Positions 7,635-15,593 of a DNA stretch of 33,194 nt are shown piece after piece. Both the position numbers and the translations under genes were made by a program. The notes beneath the pieces were generated by a model that did no database searches, had not been told where the DNA came from, and saw only the letters and a program-made list of their open reading frames with translations. The DNA comes from Bacteroidaceae bacterium (GTDB lineage Bacteria; Bacteroidota; Bacteroidia; Bacteroidales; Bacteroidaceae), in the NCBI GenBank assembly GCA_017470525.1, contig JAFUYM010000049.1, positions 1 to 33,194 on the forward strand. Reading direction: 5' to 3'. Position 1 is the stretch's first letter; each line of letters begins with the position of its first letter.

Positions 7635-9761
7635 ATGATACCACAATCCACCATCGACCGCATCGTAGATGCCGCCAACATCGTTGACGTTGTCTCCGAT
7701 TACGTCACGCTTCGCCGTGCTGGTGCAAGTTACAAAGGATTGTGCCCTTTCCACGACGACAAAACCCCCTCATTCTCCGTCTCCCCTGCCCGTGGCGTGT
7801 GCAAGTGCTTCAGTTGCGGCAAAGGTGGCAACTCTGTCCATTTCATCATGGAGATGGAGCAGATGAGTTATGTGGAAGCCTTAAAACATTTGGCAAAAAA
7901 ATACGGCATTCCTGTTGAGGAAGAGGAAATGACGGACGAGCAGCGTCAGAAAATGAACGAGCGGGAGAGCATGTTCGCCGTCAACGAATGGGCTGCCAAG
8001 TATTTCAGCCAAACCATGCAGAACAACCAAGACGGCCGCGCTGTCGGACTCGCTTACTTCCGTAGCCGTGGCTTCCGTGACGACATCATTGCCAAGTTCC
8101 GTCTCGGTTTCTGTCTCGATAGTCCCAATGCCATGTCCGACGAGGCGAAGGCAAAGGGATATAAAGAAAAGTATCTGATTGACACAGGATTGTGTGTCAA
8201 ACGTGACAACGGCACCATCTATGACCGCTTCCGTGGACGTGCTATGTTCCCATGGATAGCCGTGAACGGAAAGGTGGTGGCATTTGGCGGTCGTGTGCTC
8301 GATGCGCGCACCAAGGGAGTGAGCCAGAAGTATGTCAATTCACCTGATTCTCTCATCTACCACAAAGCCAACGAACTCTACGGCATCTTCCAAGCCAAGA
8401 AACAGATTGCCAAGGAGGACATGGTATATATGGTGGAAGGCTACACCGATGTGCTCGCCATGCATCAGTGTGGCATCGAAAATGTGGTGGCAAACTCTGG
8501 TACAGCCCTTAACGAGGCACAAATCCACTTGCTGCACCGTTTCACCAACAACATCACCCTGCTCTACGACGGCGACGAAGCGGGCATCCATGCCGCCACC
8601 CGAAGCACCGACATGCTCTTGGCTGAAGGCATGAACGTGAAGATTCTTCTGCTGCCCGATGGTGACGACCCCGACAGTTTCTCCCGTAAGCACAACGCAC
8701 AGGAGTTCAAGGAATATGTGGCGGCACACCAGACCGATTTCATCCTCTTCAAGAGCAATCTTCTGCTCAAGGATGCCCAGCGAGACCCCATCAAACGCGC
8801 CAAACTGACCGAGGAAATCGTGAGGAGCATTGCCGTCATTCCCGACGAAATCATCCGCTCCACCTACGTGCACGAGTGTGCTGAAATTCTCAACATGGAC
8901 GAGGCGGTGCTCATGCGCAGTGCCAACAAGAACCGTGCTGCCATCATTGAGAACATGAAGAAGGAAGCCCAGCGAGAGCGTGAACGCCAAGAACGCCTCC
9001 TGAACAACGCCCCCTCCTCCGCCACCCCTTCTCCCAACAGCACCCAAACTCAAAACATACCCACAGGCATCTCCACATCTCCCACCGACATCCCCGACGA
9101 CATTCCTCCCTTCGATGCCTTCCCCCCAGAAGATTTCCTTCCCGACTTTCCTACAGAAGACGGTTCCCCCGTCTCCACCTCTTCCCCCATCCTCACCAAA
9201 CAGCACCAATCAGAGCAGCGCCTCATCGGCATCGAACGCATGATTATGGCACTGGTCACACGCTATGGCGAACAACTGATTGACGGAGAAGATGCCAACG
9301 GAGAAAACATACAAACTCCTCTTGCCGAATACGTGCAAGGCGACCTCGCCTACGACAACATAGCCTTCCGTTCATCATTATATGCCAAGATGCTCCAACT
9401 CACCTGCGCCCATATCCACGACAGCGGCTTCATTGCCAGCAAGTTCCTCCTGAACAATCAAGAAGAAGACATCAGTCGCGAAGCCGCCGACCTCATCAGC
9501 GAACGCTACCAACTTAGCAAGGGCAACCAAATGGAACAGAGCGAAGAGGAACTCAAAAGCACTTACGTCTCCCGTCTGCTGCTCGACTATAAGAACGCCA
9601 TCATCGAGGAAGAACTGAAGCAATGCAATGCCGACCTCACACGTCCAGAGGTGAAGGACGACATCAACAAGACACTCGAAACCATGCGCCGCATCAAGGA
9701 ACTCAGCGAAATCCAACGTCAACTTGCTAAACTACTGGGAGACAGAGTGGTAGTAAAATAA
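7635..9761 (+). CDS. dnaG: DNA primase
   Basis: This enzyme makes RNA primers at the replication fork. The 708-residue protein has the expected order: a CHC2 zinc finger (C37, H40, C58, C61 in CPFHDDKTPSF and CKCFSCGKGG), the N-terminal catalytic domain, and a Toprim domain with VYMVEGYTDVLAMHQ and LLYDGDEAGIHAA at residues ~260-320. A Pro/Ser/Thr-rich linker at ~455-525 leads to a helical C-terminus expected to bind DnaB. The linker makes it longer than the ~580-residue E. coli protein, which is common in Bacteroidetes. recG follows after 17 bases. Confidence 0.97.
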   Translation: MIPQSTIDRIVDAANIVDVVSDYVTLRRAGASYKGLCPFHDDKTPSFSVSPARGVCKCFSCGKGGNSVHFIMEMEQMSYVEALKHLAKKYGIPVEEEEMTDEQRQKMNERESMFAVNEWAAKYFSQTMQNNQDGRAVGLAYFRSRGFRDDIIAKFRLGFCLDSPNAMSDEAKAKGYKEKYLIDTGLCVKRDNGTIYDRFRGRAMFPWIAVNGKVVAFGGRVLDARTKGVSQKYVNSPDSLIYHKANELYGIFQAKKQIAKEDMVYMVEGYTDVLAMHQCGIENVVANSGTALNEAQIHLLHRFTNNITLLYDGDEAGIHAATRSTDMLLAEGMNVKILLLPDGDDPDSFSRKHNAQEFKEYVAAHQTDFILFKSNLLLKDAQRDPIKRAKLTEEIVRSIAVIPDEIIRSTYVHECAEILNMDEAVLMRSANKNRAAIIENMKKEAQRERERQERLLNNAPSSATPSPNSTQTQNIPTGISTSPTDIPDDIPPFDAFPPEDFLPDFPTEDGSPVSTSSPILTKQHQSEQRLIGIERMIMALVTRYGEQLIDGEDANGENIQTPLAEYVQGDLAYDNIAFRSSLYAKMLQLTCAHIHDSGFIASKFLLNNQEEDISREAADLISERYQLSKGNQMEQSEEELKSTYVSRLLLDYKNAIIEEELKQCNADLTRPEVKDDINKTLETMRRIKELSEIQRQLAKLLGDRVVVK

Positions 9762-9778
9762 CAAAAAAGATTGAAGCC

Positions 9779-11959
9779 TTGAACATTCTCACCCAAGACA
9801 TCAAGTATTTGCAGGGAGTAGGTCCCAATCGCGCCACCTTGCTCGCCAACGAACTCGGCATTCAAACCGTTGGTGATTTGCTTGCATACTATCCCTACAA
9901 ATATGTGGATCGTAGCCGCATCTACAAAATCTGCGACATCAACGGCAACATGCCCTACGTGCAACTGTGCGGTCAAATCGCTTCCTTCGAGAGCATCGGC
10001 GAAGGGCGTGGCAAACGCCTCATTGCCCATTTCTCCGACGGCACAGGCTTCATCGACCTCGTCTGGTTCCAAGGCATCAAGTACGTCGCCAAAAATTACG
10101 ATTGCCGCAAGTCCTACATCGTTTTTGGCAAACCGACGGTGTTCAATGGTAAGATACAAATCGCTCATCCCGAAATAGAGAATGCGCCAGAGCATCTGAA
10201 GCCACAGGCGAGAACGACAGGGAATCTCTTTGAGGAACAGCCGTCTAACCCCAACCTGCAAGAGGCAGAACTGGAAGCACAACCCACCGTTTTCAAGGGG
10301 TTGTGCCCCTCCTACAACACCTCCGAGAAAATGAAAAAAGGCGGACTCACGTCCGCCAGCATGGCAAAACTCACCGCCAACATGTTCAAACTCATCAAGG
10401 AGCCATTGCAGGAAACCCTCCCCCCTTACATCGTGACACAGCACCGCCTCATGTCCTACGACGATGCGGTGCGCAATATCCACTACCCTTCTTCGCCAGA
10501 TGCCCTGCGCCACGCACAACTTCGCCTCAAGTTCGAGGAACTTTTCTATGTGCAACTGAACATTCTGCGGTACGTGAAAGACCGTCAGTTGCGCTACAAA
10601 GGCATTGTCTTCGACACGATTGGAAAACAATTCAACAACTTCTTTTTCAAGCACCTACCCTTCGAACTCACAGGAGCACAGAAGCGGGTCATCAAAGAAA
10701 TCCGTGCCGACATGAAGTCGGGACGACAGATGAACCGTCTCCTGCAAGGCGATGTGGGCAGCGGCAAAACCCTTGTGGCACTCATGGTGGCACTCATTGC
10801 TATCGACAACGGCTGCCAAGCCTGCATCATGGCACCCACCGAAATCCTTGCAGAGCAGCATCTGGAAACCCTACGAAAGTTCTTGAGTGACATGCCTGTG
10901 CGTGTGGAACTACTCACAGGGGCTGTGAAAGGCAAACGCCGCACGGAGGTGTTTGAGGGATTGGTGACAGGTGACATCCACATCCTCGTCGGTACGCATG
11001 CCGTCATCGAAGATAACGTGCTCTTCCACAAACTCGGCTTGGTGGTCATCGACGAACAGCACCGTTTTGGTGTGGCGCAACGTGCTAAACTCTGGATGAA
11101 GAACAGCGTGCCGCCTCATGTGCTCGTCATGACAGCAACCCCCATTCCACGCACCCTCGCCATGACCCTCTATGGTGACCTCGACGTGTCTGTCATCGAC
11201 GAACTGCCCCCCGGTCGTAAGCCCATCCGCACCATCCACATGTTCGATGCCCACCGTCTACGCATCTACGAACTGATGCACCGTGAACTCCAACTCGGAC
11301 GGCAAATCTACATTGTCTACCCCCTCATCAAGGAGACAGAGAAGATGGACTTGAAAGACCTTGAGGCAGGTTTTGAGGAGATTAGCAAGGCATTCCCCGC
11401 TTACAAGGTGAGCAAGGTGCATGGCAAGATGAAAGCTGCCGACAAGGACAGCGAGATGCAACGTTTCGCCAACCACGAAACCCACATCCTCGTCTCCACC
11501 ACCGTCATCGAAGTGGGTGTGAACGTGCCCAATGCCTCCGTCATGATTATCGAAAATGCCGAACGCTTCGGACTCAGCCAACTCCATCAGTTGCGTGGTC
11601 GTGTCGGCAGAGGAGCCGACCAAAGTTACTGTGTGTTGGTCACCAAATACGAACTCTCCAACACCACCCGCAAGCGCATCCAAGTGATGGTCGATACCAC
11701 CGACGGCTTCGAGATTGCTGAACAAGACCTCAAACTCCGTGGTCCCGGTGACCTCGAAGGCACCCAGCAATCTGGCATGGCATTCGACCTCAAGATTGCC
11801 AACCTCGCCCAAGACGGACAAATCCTCACCCTCGCCCGCGACACCGCCCAAGCCGTCATCACCTCCGACCCCGAAGAGCGCAACCAACAAAACAACATCC
11901 TCTGGATCCGCCTCCGCCAACTCAGAAAAAGCAATATCAATTGGGGTGCGATAAGTTGA
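9779..11959 (+). CDS. recG: ATP-dependent DNA helicase RecG
   Basis: RecG remodels stalled replication forks and branched recombination intermediates. The protein begins with the family start (LTQDIKYLQGVGPNRATLL), followed by the OB-fold wedge domain (~60-150). Helicase motifs follow: LLQGDVGSGKT (Walker A, ~324-331), DEQHRFG (~425), MTATPIPRTLAMTLYGDLD, then VSTTVIEVGVNVPNAS and the QLRGRVGRG arginine-finger motif. The frame has no ATG at the right place; a TTG at 9779 is the best start, with an ATT at 9770 as alternative. It is 726 residues, slightly long because of an insert near ~145-180. The stop codon lies inside the terminator stem. Confidence 0.97.
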   Translation: MNILTQDIKYLQGVGPNRATLLANELGIQTVGDLLAYYPYKYVDRSRIYKICDINGNMPYVQLCGQIASFESIGEGRGKRLIAHFSDGTGFIDLVWFQGIKYVAKNYDCRKSYIVFGKPTVFNGKIQIAHPEIENAPEHLKPQARTTGNLFEEQPSNPNLQEAELEAQPTVFKGLCPSYNTSEKMKKGGLTSASMAKLTANMFKLIKEPLQETLPPYIVTQHRLMSYDDAVRNIHYPSSPDALRHAQLRLKFEELFYVQLNILRYVKDRQLRYKGIVFDTIGKQFNNFFFKHLPFELTGAQKRVIKEIRADMKSGRQMNRLLQGDVGSGKTLVALMVALIAIDNGCQACIMAPTEILAEQHLETLRKFLSDMPVRVELLTGAVKGKRRTEVFEGLVTGDIHILVGTHAVIEDNVLFHKLGLVVIDEQHRFGVAQRAKLWMKNSVPPHVLVMTATPIPRTLAMTLYGDLDVSVIDELPPGRKPIRTIHMFDAHRLRIYELMHRELQLGRQIYIVYPLIKETEKMDLKDLEAGFEEISKAFPAYKVSKVHGKMKAADKDSEMQRFANHETHILVSTTVIEVGVNVPNASVMIIENAERFGLSQLHQLRGRVGRGADQSYCVLVTKYELSNTTRKRIQVMVDTTDGFEIAEQDLKLRGPGDLEGTQQSGMAFDLKIANLAQDGQILTLARDTAQAVITSDPEERNQQNNILWIRLRQLRKSNINWGAIS

Positions 11960-11996
11960 AAAGACACTCAATCTTTTCAACTTATCACACTTTTTT
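11946..11996 (+). terminator. Terminator overlapping the recG stop codon
   Basis: A 15-bp perfect stem (11950-11964 with 11972-11986, loop CACTCAA), extended by three pairs beyond one mismatch, is followed by TTTTTT. The recG TGA (11957-11959) is in the 5' arm. Confidence 0.9.
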
Positions 11997-12003
11997 ACAT
12001 TCC

Positions 12004-12092
12004 AATGTCACTTTTTCTTCATTTTTTTACATTCGAATGTAAAAATCACGCAAATTATCCTAAAAAGGATAATCCTAATTAGGATAATTTGC
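12004..12092. repeat. Stacked palindromes between recG and gtrA
   Basis: Three symmetric elements lie in a row: ACATTCCAATGT, a perfect 22-base palindrome at 12024-12045 centred on TTCGAA, and a 14-bp inverted repeat (12050-12063 with 12079-12092) whose core repeats ATTATCCT/AGGATAAT. They separate convergent recG and the gtr-like cluster and may be bidirectional terminators or a protein-binding array. The remainder to 12191 shows nothing I recognise. Confidence 0.65.
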
Positions 12093-12191
12093 AAAAAAAG
12101 CCTCATCACCCAAGACAAATCCATCAACATGGTTTACGACCCCTTTTTTGCTTTGTGGCAGAATCGGATGGAAACAGGTCGGTACATTCAT

Positions 12192-12578
12192 TCACAATTT
12201 CTTAAAAACAAATCTCACCAACAAGAAATTAATCGGAATAACCACCGCAAACACGGGAATCGGCACTAATTGCTTAGAAACACCCAACCACAAGAAGAGT
12301 TGAAGGAACAATACATGGAGTAAATAGTTCACACCATGTGCAACACCAAAACCTACCCCTCTTTTCACAGATGCCTTTTTGCGGAAGGTGAAGAAACTTG
12401 TCAGCAAGAAATTGCAGATAAAACTGATAGCGTATCCTATACTGTAGGCAACAGTAACATTAAGCCATTTCATCAATAGCCAATATACCCCATAATGTAT
12501 TGCAGTTGCAACGACTCCGACAATAACAAAACGGACTATCTCAAGAAAGGTCTGCTTACTTCTCAACATTTGTTTCAC
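12192..12578 (-). CDS. GtrA-family flippase-like membrane protein
   Basis: This 128-residue protein has four predicted membrane helices and the GtrA pattern (RFVIVGVVATAIHYGVYWLL, FICNFLLTSFFTFR, LVRFVFKK). GtrA proteins are thought to move polyprenyl-phosphate-linked sugars across the inner membrane. It overlaps the end of the upstream glycosyltransferase gene by 23 bases, so the pair is translationally coupled. The role assigned here is surface-glycan modification, by analogy with gtr clusters. The start at 12578 could also be the ATG at 12569. Confidence 0.88.
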   Translation of the reverse strand: MKQMLRSKQTFLEIVRFVIVGVVATAIHYGVYWLLMKWLNVTVAYSIGYAISFICNFLLTSFFTFRKKASVKRGVGFGVAHGVNYLLHVLFLQLFLWLGVSKQLVPIPVFAVVIPINFLLVRFVFKKL

Positions 12579-13500
12579 TCACTAAATATACAGGACGTCC
12601 TTTCGCCTCATTAAAGACACGTCCCAAATACTCGCCTATAATGCCCAAACTCAGCAATTGAACACCACCCAAAAACAGAATCACAACCATCAAGGATGGA
12701 AAACCTGCCACGGGGTCGCCCCACACAATTGCCTTGACCAAGACCCAGCACATATATATAAATGCTACCAATGAAATGAAGAAACCCACGATGGTGGAGA
12801 AACGCAAAGGTGCTGTAGTGAAAGATGTTATTCCATCAATGCCCAAGTTTAGCAAATCTCTGAAATGCCAAGAGGAGGCTCCTGTTTGCCTATCTCCTTG
12901 TTCAAAAAGTATTTCCTTCTTCTTAAAGCCAATCCATGCAAACATACCTTTGGTATATCTTTCATTCTCACGCATCTGTCTTAGGGCATCTATACAAACC
13001 CTATCTAACAAACGAAAGTCGCCAACATTTTCGAGGATGTCAAATCGGGATGTTTTCTGCAAAAGGCTATAATAAGCCAATGAGAAATGCCTCCTCAGCC
13101 AACTTTCCTTTCCTCTCGATTTCCGTTTGGCGTAAACATCCTGAAAGCCTTGCTCCCAATAGTTGAGCATCTCAGGTATCAGTGTAGGCGGATGCTGTAG
13201 GTCAGCATCCATGATGACCATACAATCTCCGCTTGCATAGTCAAAGCCCGAAAGCATAGCACATTCCTTGCCAAAGTTTCGGGACAAAGATATATACCTG
13301 ATGCGGGCATCCTGACCAGCATAATGCTTTATCGCCTCCAACGTCTTGTCTCGACTTCCATCGTTGATGAGCAGAATCTCAAAATCATAGCCTTTCAGTT
13401 TTTCGCAAATGCCACTTTGCCCACATAATGCATCATACAACATGGGGAGCCCTTCTTCTTCGTTGAAGCAAGGTATTAGAATTGACACCTTCTTATTCAT
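12556..13500 (-). CDS. Polyprenyl-phosphate glycosyltransferase, GT2 (GtrB-like)
   Basis: This 314-residue enzyme should transfer a sugar from a nucleotide donor to undecaprenyl phosphate on the cytoplasmic face. The GT-A domain opens with KVSILIPCFNEEEGLP and has the DADLQHPP metal site near residue 100 and DFRLLDR near 165. Two membrane helices follow (VGFFISLVAFIYMCWVLV and LMVVILFLGGVQLLSLGIIGEYLGR), as in GtrB, DPM1-like and ArnC proteins. Its start overlaps the end of the large membrane protein by eight bases. Which sugar it uses cannot be read from the sequence. Confidence 0.92.
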   Translation of the reverse strand: MNKKVSILIPCFNEEEGLPMLYDALCGQSGICEKLKGYDFEILLINDGSRDKTLEAIKHYAGQDARIRYISLSRNFGKECAMLSGFDYASGDCMVIMDADLQHPPTLIPEMLNYWEQGFQDVYAKRKSRGKESWLRRHFSLAYYSLLQKTSRFDILENVGDFRLLDRVCIDALRQMRENERYTKGMFAWIGFKKKEILFEQGDRQTGASSWHFRDLLNLGIDGITSFTTAPLRFSTIVGFFISLVAFIYMCWVLVKAIVWGDPVAGFPSLMVVILFLGGVQLLSLGIIGEYLGRVFNEAKGRPVYLVSETNVEK

Positions 13501-15190
13501 ACATTATATCTATCACACGTTCTTGAATCATAGGATTTTTCTTCAGTAAAAGGTACTTCGTTCCCTCAAATTCCATCAATACCACACCATTAACAGGCAT
13601 CTCCGTCGCTGCAAATCGTTCCATCCTGTTCAATATGGGGAAAGTTGCCCATTTTGATTCTTTCAATACATATTTCACCATAGAAGGAGGTTTTTCCCCT
13701 GTCCACTGACATGCATAAAAAAACGAATATTTTTGATTCACATCAAAACTATTACGAACTAACCCATGGCGTACATCATCCAAGAAACGCTCAGGCAAGA
13801 AAAGCAACTCACTTTGTTGCCGCCCATAATAATGTGCAACCCAACCATCATAAAAAGACCTATGCGGGTCTCGTTCGGATGGCAAAAATGGTAGAACCAT
13901 ACGTTCCGCATAAAAAGACGGATCAACCTCATGCATTGCAATAATTCCCATTTGTTTTTGCTTTATTTGTTTTTCCGCATTCTCAAAGTCTTGGTAGTTC
14001 TGCCAACAATAAGGCAAACACAGTAACAAATAGGCAATGGTTGCAGATAGTGTCAATTTACCAACAAACCTCGCTACGCTACTATATGGAAATGCATAAA
14101 GAATCATTATCAAAGAGAAAAATTCAATGCCGAAACGGGATTGACCACTATCATGGCGTGTAAATACCACAAAAACGAAAGAGGTCACAACACCTACGAG
14201 CCATTCTTTCCGTACCTTCTTCACAAAAAAGACCAGTATCAGCATCAAAAAAAAGATACGCAAATTAAGCATATAGGGCAGGGCCTTCAGGGATGATAAA
14301 AACACTTCTGCCAACGAAGAGGCACCAGTCTGCCGGTGTTCCAATGCCCTATGTATTGACCCTGGAGAAAACACACACAAAGCAACTCCGACAACCAATC
14401 CTGTCAACAATACCCATTGCGACCATGCCAATGTTTTCCTGCGAGCCACTACAACCAAGAGGTATGCACAGCACAAACCTATCACTACGGCTTCATTTGT
14501 CCATCCTACTACTACGCCATATAGAAACAACAGAGGCATCCACCATTTTGACTGTATCTTTCTGCCAAGCAACCAATGGAACAAAAGCACAAGAACTGCA
14601 ACAAATTCGTAATTGAAAACCCCACTCATCCACAAAAACTCATATTTGAAGCCGCACATGAAACATACGGTGAGAGCCGCTGAAATCGCCAGTCCCATCA
14701 CAGCGTATGCACGTTCTCTCACAAAATTGATGGTCAGAAGATGCAAATACAAACCGAACAAGACTGTACTAAAAAGATTAAAAGAGCACTTATCCAATAA
14801 TCCATCGAATGTCATTACAAAAAGATGAGGAACAACACGCCCATTTACTTGGAAATAATGGTAATAATTGCAAACAAAAACATCTGACAGAGTTTCAATC
14901 CGCCTATCCTCTCCTCCCATCATCATGCAGTAATTCCAATCATCACAAAAAAGTGGAGTAAGACTGATAATGACATAATAAAGCAACATCAGAAGGAGTA
15001 GAAATCCCCAATAATAAAAGGGTTCTCCATTCCTTCTACCATCTTCCAACCGCCAGTTATAGATGAAATATCGCCATTTACTATACGATGCGACATTTGA
15101 AGGAGCCGACACTTTCCCTCCCACCATTTTTGTCGTTTCATGTACAAGGCACGATACAGCGCCTCCATCTGTAGAAGTTTCCATTTGCAT
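13493..15190 (-). CDS. Large polytopic membrane protein, candidate glycosyltransferase (DUF6056-like)
   Basis: This 565-residue protein has about ten membrane helices from residue ~55 to ~400 and a soluble C-terminal part. It resembles DUF6056-type membrane proteins: an early SLTPLFCDDWNYCMMMGG motif with acidic residues just after the first helix, then a YYHYFQVNGRVVPHLFV loop. This DD-NGR-H layout recalls GT-C-type transferases that use polyprenyl-phosphate sugars, with catalytic Asp in the first outer loop. In gtr clusters the third, variable gene encodes the transferase that fixes specificity, and this gene holds that place. The ATG at 15190 lies inside a hairpin; the ATG at 15184 is an alternative. 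Family assignment is tentative. Confidence 0.7.
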   Translation of the reverse strand: MQMETSTDGGAVSCLVHETTKMVGGKVSAPSNVASYSKWRYFIYNWRLEDGRRNGEPFYYWGFLLLLMLLYYVIISLTPLFCDDWNYCMMMGGEDRRIETLSDVFVCNYYHYFQVNGRVVPHLFVMTFDGLLDKCSFNLFSTVLFGLYLHLLTINFVRERAYAVMGLAISAALTVCFMCGFKYEFLWMSGVFNYEFVAVLVLLFHWLLGRKIQSKWWMPLLFLYGVVVGWTNEAVVIGLCCAYLLVVVARRKTLAWSQWVLLTGLVVGVALCVFSPGSIHRALEHRQTGASSLAEVFLSSLKALPYMLNLRIFFLMLILVFFVKKVRKEWLVGVVTSFVFVVFTRHDSGQSRFGIEFFSLIMILYAFPYSSVARFVGKLTLSATIAYLLLCLPYCWQNYQDFENAEKQIKQKQMGIIAMHEVDPSFYAERMVLPFLPSERDPHRSFYDGWVAHYYGRQQSELLFLPERFLDDVRHGLVRNSFDVNQKYSFFYACQWTGEKPPSMVKYVLKESKWATFPILNRMERFAATEMPVNGVVLMEFEGTKYLLLKKNPMIQERVIDIMYE

Positions 15191-15209
15191 TAAAATGACC
15201 TTTTAATGC
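15187..15209 (-). promoter_or_regulatory. Hairpin over the start codon of the 565-residue protein
   Basis: A perfect 9-bp stem (15201-15209 with 15187-15195, loop GGTCA on the minus strand) holds the ATG in its 3' arm and AAAAGG, the only Shine-Dalgarno-like stretch, across its 5' arm and loop. Folded mRNA would hide the start. Confidence 0.6.
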
Positions 15210-15229
15210 GTCAAGCCAATAATACAAAA

Positions 15230-15402
15230 AGAGTTCCTGCAAGCACCTGATGTACAGACACAAAAACGTGGACGAATCCCGTCCAACGTTCAAGGTACTT
15301 GCAGGAAACCTAAATCCAAAAACAGGAAAACGCCCACTAAACAAGTAGGCGTTACCACTATTCTATAGATTTGTTCTTTCCACCTGCAAGTTTCTGAACG
15401 TT
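15230..15402 (-). promoter_or_regulatory. Structured leader with a triplicated motif: attenuator or invertible switch
   Basis: Three copies of a ~20-base motif starting CCTGCAAG occur: A at 15383-15402 and C at 15235-15254 on the plus strand, and B at 15285-15305 inverted. In the minus-strand RNA, B can pair with the earlier A (CCTGCAAGT and TGAACGTT match exactly) or with the later C (12 pairs, one G-U), but not both. The B:C hairpin is followed by AACTCTTTTTG, a terminator-like tail, so A:B would be the antiterminator. A separate hairpin (15329-15353, nine pairs) followed by TTCCTGTTTTT lies between A and B. Alternatively A and B are recombination sites flanking a small invertible segment. 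Confidence 0.6.
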
Positions 15403-15431
15403 TTTGAATAATAGCCAACGCTAAATTTAAC

Positions 15432-15480
15432 CCATAAGTCACACCACCGACCTCCGCTGAAGCCTTGTGGCGGTGATTAG
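15432..15480 (-). ncRNA. Hairpin at the 5' end of the gtr-like leader
   Basis: CACCGCC pairs with GGTGGTG in the minus-strand RNA (seven pairs, one G-U), enclosing a smaller CTTC/GGAG stem. It lies just after the predicted transcription start and may protect the 5' end or form part of the leader switch. Confidence 0.4.
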
Positions 15481-15483
15481 GTG

Positions 15484-15491
15484 CAAAGGTA
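15484..15491 (-). promoter_or_regulatory. Promoter -7 box of the gtr-like cluster
   Basis: On the minus strand the sequence reads TACCTTTG, a match to TAnnTTTG. The nearest TTG is only 16 bases upstream, shorter than usual. It predicts a leader of nearly 300 bases. Confidence 0.55.
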
Positions 15492-15551
15492 CGAAAAAAG
15501 TTGAAAACAATAAATCTTTTTCTTTTTTTTGGAATCTTTTTGCCTAAGACT

Positions 15552-15583
15552 TTTGTTTCTGTTATAAAAATCCATTACCTTTG
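15552..15583 (+). promoter_or_regulatory. Promoter of the DUF3800/nuclease-like pair
   Basis: TTTG (15552-15555), a 20-base spacer and TACCTTTG (15576-15583) form a near-perfect promoter. The first ATG is only 11 bases beyond the -7 box, so the mRNA is almost leaderless. Confidence 0.75.
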
Positions 15584-15593
15584 TACAAAATAA

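Noticed and set aside
15138-15344. 68-codon frame in the gtr leader
   Set aside because: It runs through the hairpins and over the start of the next gene, has no ribosome site and no protein-like composition.
15329-15353. Integron-like attC site (AACGCCC...GGCGTT)
   Set aside because: There is no integrase or gene cassette layout, and the hairpin is short and followed by a T-rich stretch as in a terminator.
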